64,000 nucleotides of DNA, taken from Spartobacteria bacterium (GTDB taxonomy: Bacteria > Verrucomicrobiota > Verrucomicrobiia > Chthoniobacterales > UBA10450). Below the pieces are notes generated by a model. It saw nothing but the letters and a program-made list of their open reading frames with translations, had not been told where the DNA came from and made no database searches. Positions 51,463-61,120 of the stretch are shown here, piece by piece (the first letter of the stretch is position 1; the number at the start of each line of letters is the position of its first letter). Made by a program: the position numbers and the translations under genes. The DNA lies in NCBI GenBank assembly GCA_021325495.1, contig JAJPGZ010000002.1, positions 558,001 to 622,000 of the forward strand, in the 5' to 3' direction.

Positions 51463-52296
51463 ATCTTTGTTCAGAAGACGCGCGCGCGCGCGATCGAGCG
51501 CGCGACGTTCACTTTGTGTGAGACTGCCGATGCCCGACTTGGCGATCTTGTCGAGAATGGGATCGACCGAAGCGTAAACATCTTCCGGTTCGACTACACG
51601 ACGTGCGCTGGATTTCTGGACAACGTGCAATCGCGGTTTGCGGCGGAAATTTTTCACGCGTTTAAGCCAAGCGAGTTCCGGGCCAGCGCCGCGCAGCTCG
51701 ATGAAAAGGAATGCCGCGCCGATACTGATCCACACGACAGCAAGTTCGCTCCAGGCGTGATAGGCGAGCAATTGCAGCGTGTAAATCCCCGCGAGAATCA
51801 GCGCGACCCACTTCGCGGGAATGCGCAGGAAAAGATCGACATTCGGATAGATGGTGACGAAGGCGACGAAGATACCGAAGTGCAACGCCGGCGAACCGGT
51901 GAGCATGCACGGTTGCGACAATCCCCACACGGTCAGCATCGCGCTGGGCGCGAGCAGCAAAATTAAATAGAGCGCGATGTAGGCGCGGCGGCCGATGAAA
52001 CGTTCCACTTCCCGGCCGAAAACGAAGAGCATGTACATCTCGACCGCGAACCAGAGCAGTCCGTTAGGCGAATGGACCAAGGCGTAAGTGAAGAGCCGCC
52101 ACACCTGGCCCGCAGATAAAACCGCAACGCTGTCGAATTGCAGAAAAGATGCGATGGCGTGCCCGGTGGCGAAGAGAAGCGCGATCAAAACTGCGGCCAC
52201 GATGTGAGCGCCGACGAGCAACGTCGTCACATCGACTGGATAACGTCCCATCCACGTCACCGGCCGGTAATCATCGGAGGTAGTGACTCCGAACAT
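51454..52296 (-). CDS. Rhomboid-like membrane protein, likely catalytically dead
   Basis: 280 residues from ATG 52296; the frame upstream is shadow. Six helices with rhomboid-type layout. The usual GASGAIFG serine motif is replaced by TGSPALHFGIFVAF and the partner His of helix 6 is absent (VVWISIGAAFLFIE), so proteolysis is unlikely. The C-terminal VVEPEDVYASVDPILDKIAKSGIGSLTQSERRALDRARARLLNKDS is the DUF6576-type tail common in such proteins of PVC bacteria. It may bind transmembrane clients as iRhoms do (inference). Confidence 0.75.
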   Translation of the reverse strand: MFGVTTSDDYRPVTWMGRYPVDVTTLLVGAHIVAAVLIALLFATGHAIASFLQFDSVAVLSAGQVWRLFTYALVHSPNGLLWFAVEMYMLFVFGREVERFIGRRAYIALYLILLLAPSAMLTVWGLSQPCMLTGSPALHFGIFVAFVTIYPNVDLFLRIPAKWVALILAGIYTLQLLAYHAWSELAVVWISIGAAFLFIELRGAGPELAWLKRVKNFRRKPRLHVVQKSSARRVVEPEDVYASVDPILDKIAKSGIGSLTQSERRALDRARARLLNKDSD

Positions 52297-52388
52297 GAGT
52301 GAATAGACAACCAGCGCTTCGCGTGCGCAAAAATTTTTATTGGAGAAGCGCGCGAAGCGAGGGAAATTCGTCCTCCGCGCACAGTCGT

Positions 52389-52432
52389 AAGATCGACATC
52401 TACGCCCGTCCGGCTCGGACCAAGATCGACAA
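52389..52432 (+). repeat. Two plus-orientation motif A copies upstream of pckG
   Basis: Copies at 52389 and 52422, 33 bp apart, fill the 142-bp divergent gap before pckG; the second lies 7 bp before the start codon. Confidence 0.8.
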
Positions 52433-52438
52433 TCACGC

Positions 52439-54244
52439 ATGAAAGATAGAGCGCCCGCCATTTTTCCGCCGAGTGGGATCGGCGACAAGAAACCTGCGAA
52501 TCAGGCGGTGCTCGATTGGGTGCACGAAGTCGAGATGCTGACGCAGCCGGAAAACATTTTTTGGTGCGACGGTTCGAAAGCGGAGCGCGATTTCCTGATC
52601 GAGGAATCGCTCAAGCAAAATCAGCTCATCAAGTTGAACCAGGAGAAACTTCCGCACTCCTATCTGCATCGGTCGAATCCGAACGACGTCGCGCGGGTCG
52701 AGCAATTCACTTTTATTTGCACGCCGACAAAAGAGGAAGCGGGTCCGACGAACAATTGGAGCGATCCAGCCGAGACTTACACGAAATTGCGCGGCCTGCT
52801 CAAAGGCGCGATGCGCGGCCGCACCATGTTCGTCGTGCCTTACATCATGGGCCCGCCGGATTCGCCCCTAACGAAAGTCGGTTTCGAAATTACCGATTCG
52901 AAATACGTCGTGCTCTCGATGCGCATCATGACGCGCATGGGCGAAGTAGCGGTGAAACGACTCGGTAATGACGCGAATGCGGAATGGAACCGCGGCGTGC
53001 ATTCATTATTAGATGTCGATCCTGCGCGGCGTTTCATCTGCCATTTTCCGCAGGACAACACCATCATTTCGGTCGGCTCAGGTTACGGCGGAAATGTTTT
53101 GCTCAGCAAAAAATGTCTGGCCCTGCGCATCGGTTCGTATCTCGCGCAGAAACAAGGCTGGATGGCCGAACACATGTTGATCCTGGGCGTCGAATCGCCC
53201 GAAGGAAAAAAACATTACGTGGCGGCGGCGTTTCCCAGCGCTTGCGGCAAAACGAATTTCGCGATGCTGATTCCGCCGAAACATTTCGCCGGTTGGAAAA
53301 TCACCACCGTCGGCGATGACATCGCGTGGATGCAGATTCGCGACGGGCGTTTGTGGGCGGTGAATCCGGAAAACGGTTACTTCGGGGTCGTGCCGGGCAC
53401 GAGCATGAAATCGAATGCGAACGCGATGAGATCGATCACGCACGACACGCTCTACACCAACGTCGCACTCACCGATGACGATGACGCGTGGTGGGAAGGC
53501 AAAGACGGCCCGCCGCCGAAACACGCGATCGACTGGAAAGGAAATGATTGGACGCCGGATTCGAAAGAGAAAGCGGCGCATCCGAACTCGCGTTTCGCCA
53601 CGCGACAAACGAACAATCCGGTTCTCGATCCCAACTTCAACAAAGGCGAAGGCGTGCCGATCAGCGCCATCATTTTCGGCGGACGCCGGAGCACGACCTT
53701 GCCGCTGGTCTTTCAAGCTTTCGATTGGAATCACGGCGTGTATCTCGGCGCGACCATGGCATCGGAAACGACCGCGGCTGCGACCGGCGCCGTCGGCCAG
53801 GTGCGGCGCGACCCGATGGCGATGCTGCCATTTTGCGGCTACAACATCGGCGATTATTTCCAGCACTGGATCGACATCGGCAAACGCCTAACGAATCCGC
53901 CGCTCATCTTCAACGTGAACTGGTTCCGCAAAGGCGCGGACGGAAAATTTCTCTGGCCGGGCTTCGGCGACAACATGCGCGTGCTCAAATGGATTATCGA
54001 TCGCGCCGAAGGTCACGGCGGCGCGGTCAAGTCGCCGATCGGCTGGATTCCTGGCATCCACGATCTCGATCTTGCGGAATTGTCGATCGATCATAAATCG
54101 GTCGACGAATTACTCGAGATCGACCACGAGAAATGGGAAACCGAGCTCGCCGAGCATAAAAAATTCTTCGACTCGCTCGGCGGCGTCGTGCCCGAGGAGC
54201 TCGAGCGACAACGCAAAGAAGTCGCGGCGCGGTTCGCGAGTTAA
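52439..54244 (+). CDS. pckG: Phosphoenolpyruvate carboxykinase (GTP)
   Basis: 601 residues, standard length of the GTP-dependent enzyme. Motifs: [84 protein letters not shown] (phosphate-binding loop with active Cys), [32 protein letters not shown] and [25 protein letters not shown]. It converts oxaloacetate to PEP for gluconeogenesis. The gene lacks exact motif A, but near-matches are present (53011, 54064). A terminator follows. Confidence 0.97.
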   Translation: [601 protein letters not shown]

Positions 54245-54250
54245 TCTGAG

Positions 54251-54313
54251 CTGTAGGCGACGCTGTTAGCGTCCCATTTTTCTTAGATCGGGAAGCAAAC
54301 TGCTTCCCCTACA
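54251..54313. repeat. REP-like element with two hairpins; first hairpin is the pckG terminator
   Basis: CTGTAGG heads the element and CCCTACA ends it. Inside are a GACGCT-GTT-AGCGTC hairpin followed by CCATTTTT (intrinsic terminator for pckG, 54259-54281) and a GGAAGC-AAACT-GCTTCC hairpin. The head word CTGTAGG matches the palindromic element at 55656, so they may belong to one family. Confidence 0.65.
54259..54281 (+). terminator. Intrinsic terminator of pckG
   Basis: GACGCT and AGCGTC form a 6-bp GC-rich stem with a 3-base loop, followed by CCA and five T. It is 15 bp after the pckG stop. Confidence 0.75.
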
Positions 54314-54319
54314 AATCTG

Positions 54320-57300
54320 ATGCGAGTCGCGCGCAAAATTTGCGAAGCGGTGCGCCATCTGGGATTGTCTCCGGTGGGATCGAAGGTCGTTGAAAAGGAA
54401 TGCGTCACCGCTCCGCCGGAATGCGGTTGCGTTGAGATTCGCGGCGCCCGCCAGAACAATCTCAAAGGCATAGACGTCGATCTTCCGTTAGGCAAACTCA
54501 CCGTCATCACCGGCCCGAGCGGTTCCGGCAAATCCTCGCTCGCGTTCGAAACCATCTACGCCGAAGGCCAGCGCCGATACGTCGAAACGTTCTCGCCTTA
54601 CATGCGGCAATTTCTCGATCGCATGGACAAACCGCGGGTCGATGACATCCGCGGAATTCCACCCGCGATCGCCATTGAGCAAGCGAATCCGGTGAAATCA
54701 TCGCGCTCGACCGTCGGCACGATGACCGAGATCAACGATTACTTGAAATTGCTTTGGCCGCGTATCGCGAAAGCGTTTTGTCCGAGTTGCGGCCGAGAGA
54801 TTCGGCCTGAGACCGCAAAGTCGATTGTCGATCTTGCGATAAGCGAATTGAACGGCAAAACCGTTCTCATCACATTTTGGGTTGCCGTTCCGCCGAAAAC
54901 GGAAACGAAAAAGTTTTTCGAGTTCCTGCAATCGCAAGGTTATCTCCGCGTTTGGATCGACCACGAAATCGTGCGCGTCGATGTCGATCCGAAGAAATTG
55001 CGCCTCGGCGCGCGCGTGCAGGTCATTCAAGACCGCATCGAGATGAGCGACGCAAATCGCGCGCGTTTAACGGAGGCGCTCGAGACGGCGTTACGTTTCG
55101 GAAAAGACCGGATCAACATTGTCGATCTTGCAACAAAGACGGAGCATCCCTTTTCCACTGGCTGGCATTGCGCGCATTGCGACATCGACATTCGTCCGCC
55201 CTCGACTGGATTATTCAGCTTCAATAATCCGTTAGGCGCATGTCCGGAGTGTCGCGGCTTCGGTCGCACCATCGCGATCGATCTGAACAAAGCGCTGCCG
55301 GATCGCAGCCTGTCGATCAAACAAGGCGTCGTCCGCGTTTTTCGCGGCAACGAGTTTGGTGAATCACAGCGCGATCTGCTGCGCGCCTGCGCCCGCGAAG
55401 AGATCGATGTCGATCTTCCATTCGAAGAATTGCCGAAGGCGGACCAGAACTTCGTCATCAACGGCGAACGCGAGAACGATGACATCGAATACGATGAGAA
55501 CAGTTGGTACGGCGTGCGCGGATTCTTCAAATGGGCCGAAAGCAAAACTTACAAAATGCACATGCGCGTTTTGCTCAGTCGTTACCGCGCTTACACGACT
55601 TGTCCGAAATGTAACGGCGGACGGTTTCAACCCGACGCGTTGAATTACAAGATTTCTGTAGGGGCCGCTGTCTCAGCGGCAAACCAACCAAAAGCCGCCG
55701 AGACGGCGGCCTCTACAGTTCGGATCGTCACGCTTCCGGAATTTCAGGCGCTCGCCATCTCCGACGTTTGCGGATGTCTGGGCAAGATCGACATCTCGCC
55801 TAACGACAAAACCGCGGCGATGTTGCGCGGGGATATTTGCGCGCGGCTGAATTATCTTTGCGAAGTCGGCGTCGGTTATCTCACGCTCGATCGCTCGACC
55901 AAAACGCTCAGCGGCGGCGAAGTCCAGCGCGTCAACCTAACGACCTGTCTCGGCGCGTCGCTCGTGAACACGCTCTTCGTCATGGACGAGCCGAGCATCG
56001 GATTGCACCCGCGCGATGTCGGCCGGCTCGTGCGCGTGATGCATAACTTGCGCGACAAAGGCAACACGCTGCTCGTGGTCGAACATGAAGAACAAGTCAT
56101 TCGCGCGTCCGATAACTTGATCGATATCGGGCCCGGCCGCGGCGAGCGCGGCGGGGAATTGGTGTGGAGCGGACCTCTGGAAGATTTCTTAGGTGGATCG
56201 ACCGCTCCGCGGGCGATGCCAAACAAAATCGCGCAGCGATCGAACATGGACCCCGAAAGGGTTCGTGGCTTTGGTCTAACATCGCGCTCGGAGAGCACGA
56301 TCCACCATTCGCTTACGCGCGATTACCTCGCGGGCAAAGAATCGATTCCGGTTCCGAAGAAGCGGCGAAGATCGACATCTTCCATTCGCATCTGCGGCGC
56401 GCGTGAGCACAACCTGAAAAACATCGATGTCGATCTTCCGTTAGGCGTTTTCACCTGCGTCACCGGCGTGTCGGGTTCCGGCAAATCCACGCTCATTCAC
56501 GATGTGCTTTATCGACATCTGCTCATCGCGAAAGGTCAGTCGAGCGATCAGGAAGCGGGCGCGTGCAAATCGGTCACCGGTGCGCACCGCATCGGCGAAG
56601 TCGTCATGGTCGATCAATCGCAGCTCGCGCGCACGCCGCGGTCGACGCCGATTTTGTATCTCGGTCTTTACGATCGCGTCCGCGAACTCTTCGCCACGCA
56701 ACCGGAAGCAATGTCACAAGGCCTGACCGCGAGCGCGTTCTCCTTCAACTCCGGCAGCGGACGTTGCGAACGTTGTTGCGGAACGGGATTCGAAAAGATC
56801 GAGATGCAATTCCTGAGCGATTTGTACGTGCGTTGCGCCGAGTGCGAAGGAAAACGATTCCAGCCGCACGTATTGAAAGTTTTGCTTCACGGAAAATCGA
56901 TTCACGACGTGCTCGAATTGACGGTGAGCGAAGCGATCCAATTCTTCGCGCAAGTGGGCGAAGAGAAAACCTTGTCGAGTAAGCTGGGTGTTCTCGATGA
57001 AGTCGGGCTTGGATATCTGCGACTCGGCCAACCGTTGAACACGCTTAGCGGCGGCGAATCGCAGCGCTTGAAGTTGATCAAGCATTTGACCGACACCCAA
57101 TCGAGCAACGGAGATCGCGCGCACGATCTTTTCATTTTCGACGAGCCGACGACCGGTTTGCATTTCGACGATGTGGCGATGTTGCTGCAATTGTTCCAGC
57201 GTTTGGTCGATCGCGGCCACTCGTTAGTCGTGATCGAGCACAATCTGGAAGTAATTAAGTCCGCCGATTGGATTGTCGATCTTGGCCCGGATGGCGGTGA

Positions 57301-60181
57301 TGCCGGCGGCGAAGTCGTCGCTGTCGGAACGCCAGAGCAAATCGCAAAGATCGACAACTCGCACACGGGAAGATTTCTCCGCGGCGTTCTGGGGAGCGCA
57401 GGCCGCCGGCCTGCGGTTCGCGGCGGCTCGCCGCGAAAGAATTTATATGACGTTACCGACAGTGACGACGTTCGTTCGTTGCGCGCGGCGGAAGTTCCGT
57501 TCGGCGAGCCGCCGAACGCCACAGGCCAGCGGCCTGTGCTCCCCAGAAACAGAAATGACAACGGTGCGATCCAGATTCACGGTGCGCGCGAACACAATCT
57601 CAAAAACATCGACGTAAACATTCCGCGCGATCAGATGGTCGTGATCACGGGACTCAGCGGTTCGGGAAAATCGACACTCGCGTTCGATATTTTGTTCGCG
57701 GAAGGCCAGCGACGTTTTCTCGATTCGATGTCGCCATACGCGCGGCAGTTCGTCGAGCAACTCGAAAAGCCGGATGTCGATCTTGTCAGTGGTCTTCCGC
57801 CGAGTGTGGCGATCGAGCAACGCGTCACGCGCGGCGGCGGCAAATCGACCGTCGCGACCGTGACGGAAGTTTATCATTTCCTGCGATTACTCTTTGCCAA
57901 AACCGGAACGCAATTTTGTCCCGAGTGCGATTTGCCGGTGGAGAAACAGAGTCTCGCCGCAATCGTTAGGCAAGTTGAGACGGCGGCGAAACGCGGACCG
58001 CTTAAAGTTTTGGCGCCACTGGTCAAAGCACGAAAAGGATTTCACACCGACGTCGCGCGCTGGGCCGAGCGCCAGGGATTCGACACGCTCTATGTCGATC
58101 AAGAGCTCATTCCCGTGAAGCAGTTTCGAAAACTGGAGCGCTTCAAGGAACATACCATCAGCGTCGTCGTCGGAGTGATCGACAAGAAACGAATCTTGAA
58201 AGCGCGCAATCTGACGCAGCGCGCGCTCGACATCGGCCGCGGCACCGCGCATCTGCTCGACTCGAAAAATCGCGTGACGGTCATGAGCACGGAGATGAGT
58301 TGTCCCGGCTGCGGTCGCGCGTTCGAAGAACTCGATCCTCGATTGTTCTCATTCAATTCGCCGCACGGCCAATGTGAGGACTGCGGCGGATTCGGCGAGA
58401 TTTGGAACCGCGATTTGAAATCGATTCAGGAAAGCAGCGACTCGGAGCTGGAGAAAGAACTCGCGGCCGAGCGCGAGGTGGAATGGATCGACGAAAGCGA
58501 GATGACGGAGTGCCCGGCGTGTTGCGGGTCGAGGTTGAATGCGATCGCGCGGCACGTGCGCGTGCAAGGCTTCACCATCGACCAGTTCACGAATCTTTCG
58601 GCCAGCGAATCGGCCGACAAGATCGACAAGTTAAAGTTCCGCGGCACGCAGCAAACCATCGCGGCCGATTTAATTCCGGAAATTCAGCAGCGTTTGCGCT
58701 TCATGGAGAATGTCGGGCTCGGTTATCTCGCGCTCGGCCGTTCGGCGAAAACGTTGAGCGGCGGTGAATCGCAACGCATTCGACTCGCGGCGCAGCTGGG
58801 CTCAAATCTGCGCGGCGTCCTTTACGTTCTGGATGAGCCGACGATTGGATTGCACGCGCGCGATAATTTGCGCTTGCTCGACACACTCGAAGCGTTGCGC
58901 GAAAAAGGGAACTCGTTAGTCATCGTCGAGCACGACGAGGAAACGATGCGGCGCGCCGATCACATTGTCGATCTTGGCCCGCGTGCCGGAATTCACGGCG
59001 GTGAAGTGGTCGCGACCGGCACATTGCACGACATCACCCGCGCGAAAAATTCCGAGACCGGAAAATATTTGCAGTCGCCGCCCGAACATCCGATTCGCAA
59101 ATCGCGACGCAGCCTCAAGGACGTCGAGAAATGGATTAACATTCGCGGCGCCAAGGCGAACAATCTTAAGAATGTCGAAGTGAAGTTTCCGATCGGACGA
59201 CTCACCGTCATCTCCGGAATTTCAGGTTCGGGAAAATCGACATTGATGCATGACGTGCTCTGGCCGGCCGTGCGCGACGAGCTCGAAGAAAAGAAACGCG
59301 GCGGCAACGGACATCTTTTTAAACTCGTGAATGGCGCGAGCGAGATCGAAGCGGTTTACGAAGTCGATCAATCACCCATCGGCAAAACGTCCCGCTCGAC
59401 TCCGGGAACATACGTGAAAATTTTCGACGAGATCCGGAATCTTTACGCGCAATTGCCGGTCTCGCGCATGCGCGGTTATTCGGCGAGCCGGTTTTCGTTC
59501 AATGCCGAAGGCGGCCGCTGCGAAACGTGCAAAGGCCAGGGCGATATCAAACTCGAGATGAATTTTCTGCCGAGCAGTTACGTGCCGTGCGAAGACTGCG
59601 GCGGGAAACGTTACAATCCGCAAACGCTCGAAGTTCTCTACAACGAAAAATCGATCGGCGACGTCATGAACATGACGATCGAAGAAGCGGCGGAATTTTT
59701 CGCGGCGCATCCGAAAATTGCGCGCGCACTCGATTTGTTAGCCGATACCGGACTCGGTTATCTCAAGCTCGGCCAGCCGAGTCCGACCTTGAGCGGCGGC
59801 GAAGCGCAACGATTGAAACTGGTGACGCAATTGAAACGCGGAGTGAGTCGCGCGGCGAACGAGCGCATTCGCAAAATGCGCAAGCCGGGATCGACGTTGT
59901 ATCTGCTGGAAGAGCCGACGATTGGATTGCACATGGCCGATGTCGATCTTCTGTTGAACGTGCTGCACCGGCTCGTTGACAAAGGGAATACCGTCATCGT
60001 CATCGAACACAATCTCAGCGTCATCGCCGAAGCCGATTACCTTGTCGATCTTGGCCCGGAAGCCGGCGCGGACGGCGGCGAAATCGTTGCGTGCGGGACG
60101 CCTGAGGAAGTGGCGAAGAATCGCATCAGCCGCACCGCGCCGTTTCTGCGCGAGCTTCTCGGCAAAAGCAAAGCGGCCTAA
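54320..60181 (+). CDS. Double-length UvrA (tandem UvrA fusion)
   Basis: 1953 residues: two complete UvrA-like units in one chain. Walker A motifs [10 protein letters not shown] (about 65), [10 protein letters not shown] (about 715), [10 protein letters not shown] (about 1110) and [10 protein letters not shown] (about 1632); signatures LSGGEVQRV, LSGGESQRLKL, LSGGESQRIRL and [11 protein letters not shown]; zinc fingers CPSC/CAHC...CPEC in unit 1 and CPGC/CEDC plus CETC...CEDC in unit 2. Fused UvrA proteins of this size occur in several phyla. It probably binds damaged DNA without needing dimerisation, or serves a specialised UvrA2-like role. An in-frame palindromic element lies at 55656 and a second one forms the linker at 57389. 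The stop TAA is part of motif B. Confidence 0.9.
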   Translation: MRVARKICEAVRHLGLSPVGSKVVEKECVTAPPECGCVEIRGARQNNLKGIDVDLPLGKLTVITGPSGSGKSSLAFETIYAEGQRRYVETFSPYMRQFLDRMDKPRVDDIRGIPPAIAIEQANPVKSSRSTVGTMTEINDYLKLLWPRIAKAFCPSCGREIRPETAKSIVDLAISELNGKTVLITFWVAVPPKTETKKFFEFLQSQGYLRVWIDHEIVRVDVDPKKLRLGARVQVIQDRIEMSDANRARLTEALETALRFGKDRINIVDLATKTEHPFSTGWHCAHCDIDIRPPSTGLFSFNNPLGACPECRGFGRTIAIDLNKALPDRSLSIKQGVVRVFRGNEFGESQRDLLRACAREEIDVDLPFEELPKADQNFVINGERENDDIEYDENSWYGVRGFFKWAESKTYKMHMRVLLSRYRAYTTCPKCNGGRFQPDALNYKISVGAAVSAANQPKAAETAASTVRIVTLPEFQALAISDVCGCLGKIDISPNDKTAAMLRGDICARLNYLCEVGVGYLTLDRSTKTLSGGEVQRVNLTTCLGASLVNTLFVMDEPSIGLHPRDVGRLVRVMHNLRDKGNTLLVVEHEEQVIRASDNLIDIGPGRGERGGELVWSGPLEDFLGGSTAPRAMPNKIAQRSNMDPERVRGFGLTSRSESTIHHSLTRDYLAGKESIPVPKKRRRSTSSIRICGAREHNLKNIDVDLPLGVFTCVTGVSGSGKSTLIHDVLYRHLLIAKGQSSDQEAGACKSVTGAHRIGEVVMVDQSQLARTPRSTPILYLGLYDRVRELFATQPEAMSQGLTASAFSFNSGSGRCERCCGTGFEKIEMQFLSDLYVRCAECEGKRFQPHVLKVLLHGKSIHDVLELTVSEAIQFFAQVGEEKTLSSKLGVLDEVGLGYLRLGQPLNTLSGGESQRLKLIKHLTDTQSSNGDRAHDLFIFDEPTTGLHFDDVAMLLQLFQRLVDRGHSLVVIEHNLEVIKSADWIVDLGPDGGDAGGEVVAVGTPEQIAKIDNSHTGRFLRGVLGSAGRRPAVRGGSPRKNLYDVTDSDDVRSLRAAEVPFGEPPNATGQRPVLPRNRNDNGAIQIHGAREHNLKNIDVNIPRDQMVVITGLSGSGKSTLAFDILFAEGQRRFLDSMSPYARQFVEQLEKPDVDLVSGLPPSVAIEQRVTRGGGKSTVATVTEVYHFLRLLFAKTGTQFCPECDLPVEKQSLAAIVRQVETAAKRGPLKVLAPLVKARKGFHTDVARWAERQGFDTLYVDQELIPVKQFRKLERFKEHTISVVVGVIDKKRILKARNLTQRALDIGRGTAHLLDSKNRVTVMSTEMSCPGCGRAFEELDPRLFSFNSPHGQCEDCGGFGEIWNRDLKSIQESSDSELEKELAAEREVEWIDESEMTECPACCGSRLNAIARHVRVQGFTIDQFTNLSASESADKIDKLKFRGTQQTIAADLIPEIQQRLRFMENVGLGYLALGRSAKTLSGGESQRIRLAAQLGSNLRGVLYVLDEPTIGLHARDNLRLLDTLEALREKGNSLVIVEHDEETMRRADHIVDLGPRAGIHGGEVVATGTLHDITRAKNSETGKYLQSPPEHPIRKSRRSLKDVEKWINIRGAKANNLKNVEVKFPIGRLTVISGISGSGKSTLMHDVLWPAVRDELEEKKRGGNGHLFKLVNGASEIEAVYEVDQSPIGKTSRSTPGTYVKIFDEIRNLYAQLPVSRMRGYSASRFSFNAEGGRCETCKGQGDIKLEMNFLPSSYVPCEDCGGKRYNPQTLEVLYNEKSIGDVMNMTIEEAAEFFAAHPKIARALDLLADTGLGYLKLGQPSPTLSGGEAQRLKLVTQLKRGVSRAANERIRKMRKPGSTLYLLEEPTIGLHMADVDLLLNVLHRLVDKGNTVIVIEHNLSVIAEADYLVDLGPEAGADGGEIVACGTPEEVAKNRISRTAPFLRELLGKSKAA
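55656..55718. repeat. REP-like palindrome inserted in frame in the double uvrA
   Basis: Two arms of 25 bp (CTGTAGGGGCCGCTGTCT... and its near-complement ending CTCTACAG) match at 22 of 25 positions around a 13-base centre. The length of 63 bp is a multiple of three, adding 21 residues (SVGAAVSAANQPKAAETAAST) to the first UvrA unit, between the zinc-finger region and the DVCGC segment. The neighbours are normal UvrA sequence. Confidence 0.85.
57389..57546. mobile_element. MITE/REP-bimer-like element at the junction of the two UvrA units
   Basis: 158 bp with about 47-bp terminal inverted repeats beginning CTGGGGAGC on both ends (CTGGGGAGCGCAGGCCGCC and CTGGGGAGCACAGGCCGCT, second on the opposite strand). 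It is read through in frame as LGSAGRRPAVRGGSPRKNLYDVTDSDDVRSLRAAEVPFGEPPNATGQRPVLPRN, the linker between unit 1 and unit 2. No transposase; such elements are moved in trans. Not known whether the element created the fusion or was inserted in an existing linker. Confidence 0.75.
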
Positions 60182-60184
60182 CGA

Positions 60185-61120
60185 ATGCTCGCTTACTACG
60201 TTCACGATCTCGACCCGTTCGTTTTCCACATCACCGAGAACATCGGGCCGCGTTGGTACGGCCTCGCCTACGTGCTCGCGTTTCTCGCCGCCTATTTAGT
60301 TTTTCGGTGGGAATCGAGATGCGGTTACGCCGATTTACCGGAACCGCGCGTGGGAGATTTCATCAGCGGCGTGGCGTTGTTCGGCGTCATCGTCGGCGGC
60401 CGGCTCGGTTACGCAATCTTCTACAAGCCGGAAATGCTCACGCATCCATTGTCGATCTTGCGCGTGTGGGAAGGAGGCATGGCCAGTCACGGCGGCATGA
60501 TGGGGATATTTTTGTTCGCGTTGTTTTACGCGCGGCGGAATGGATATAAGTGGACCAATCTGGGTGACAATCTTGTCGTGGCCGCGCCGATTGGTTTGTT
60601 CCTCGGCCGCTGCGCCAACTTCATCAACGGCGAACTCTACGGACGCGCCACGAATGTTTCATGGGCGATGCAATTTCCGAAGGAACTGATTGATAATCCC
60701 GACGAAGCCGCGCGCGCCGTTTCTGTTTGCAGCAAGATCGACAACTCGTTAGTCACGCCGGATGCGATCATCGCTGCGGTGCGTCATCAACCGGCGGTGA
60801 AAGATGCGCTGCGCTCCATCCTGACTCCGCGCCATCCCTCGCAACTCTACGAAGCGTTTTTCGAGGGCGTGGTGTTGTTTTTAATTTTGTGGTTCGTGCG
60901 CACGCGCATGCGTCAACCGAACGGTTTTCTCATTGGGCTGTTCTTCGTTTGCTACGCGATCTTTCGCATCATTTGCGAATATTTCCGCGAACCGGACGCG
61001 ACCATGATCGGCGCGTTCACCCGCGGACAATTTCTTTCCTTCTTCTTAATCGCGATCGGTCTCGCCTTCATCATCTTCTCGAAAGTGCGGCCGACGTATC
61101 CGAAGAAGATGTCGATCTAA
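60185..61120 (+). CDS. lgt: Prolipoprotein diacylglyceryl transferase
   Basis: 311 residues, 4 bases after the uvrA stop. The Lgt signature GRCANFINGELYGR is near residue 140; further motifs RWYGLAYVLAFLAAYL, GGMASHGGMMGIFLFAL (His-Gly-Gly) and PSQLYEAFFEGVVLF, with RIICEYFREPD near the C-terminus. Lgt attaches diacylglycerol to the lipobox Cys of preprolipoproteins. An insert (VCSKIDNSLVTPDAIIAAVRHQPAVKD) is unusual. Its stop codon is the TAA of the hybrid A/B motif (ATG TCG ATC TAA). Confidence 0.94.
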   Translation: MLAYYVHDLDPFVFHITENIGPRWYGLAYVLAFLAAYLVFRWESRCGYADLPEPRVGDFISGVALFGVIVGGRLGYAIFYKPEMLTHPLSILRVWEGGMASHGGMMGIFLFALFYARRNGYKWTNLGDNLVVAAPIGLFLGRCANFINGELYGRATNVSWAMQFPKELIDNPDEAARAVSVCSKIDNSLVTPDAIIAAVRHQPAVKDALRSILTPRHPSQLYEAFFEGVVLFLILWFVRTRMRQPNGFLIGLFFVCYAIFRIICEYFREPDATMIGAFTRGQFLSFFLIAIGLAFIIFSKVRPTYPKKMSI

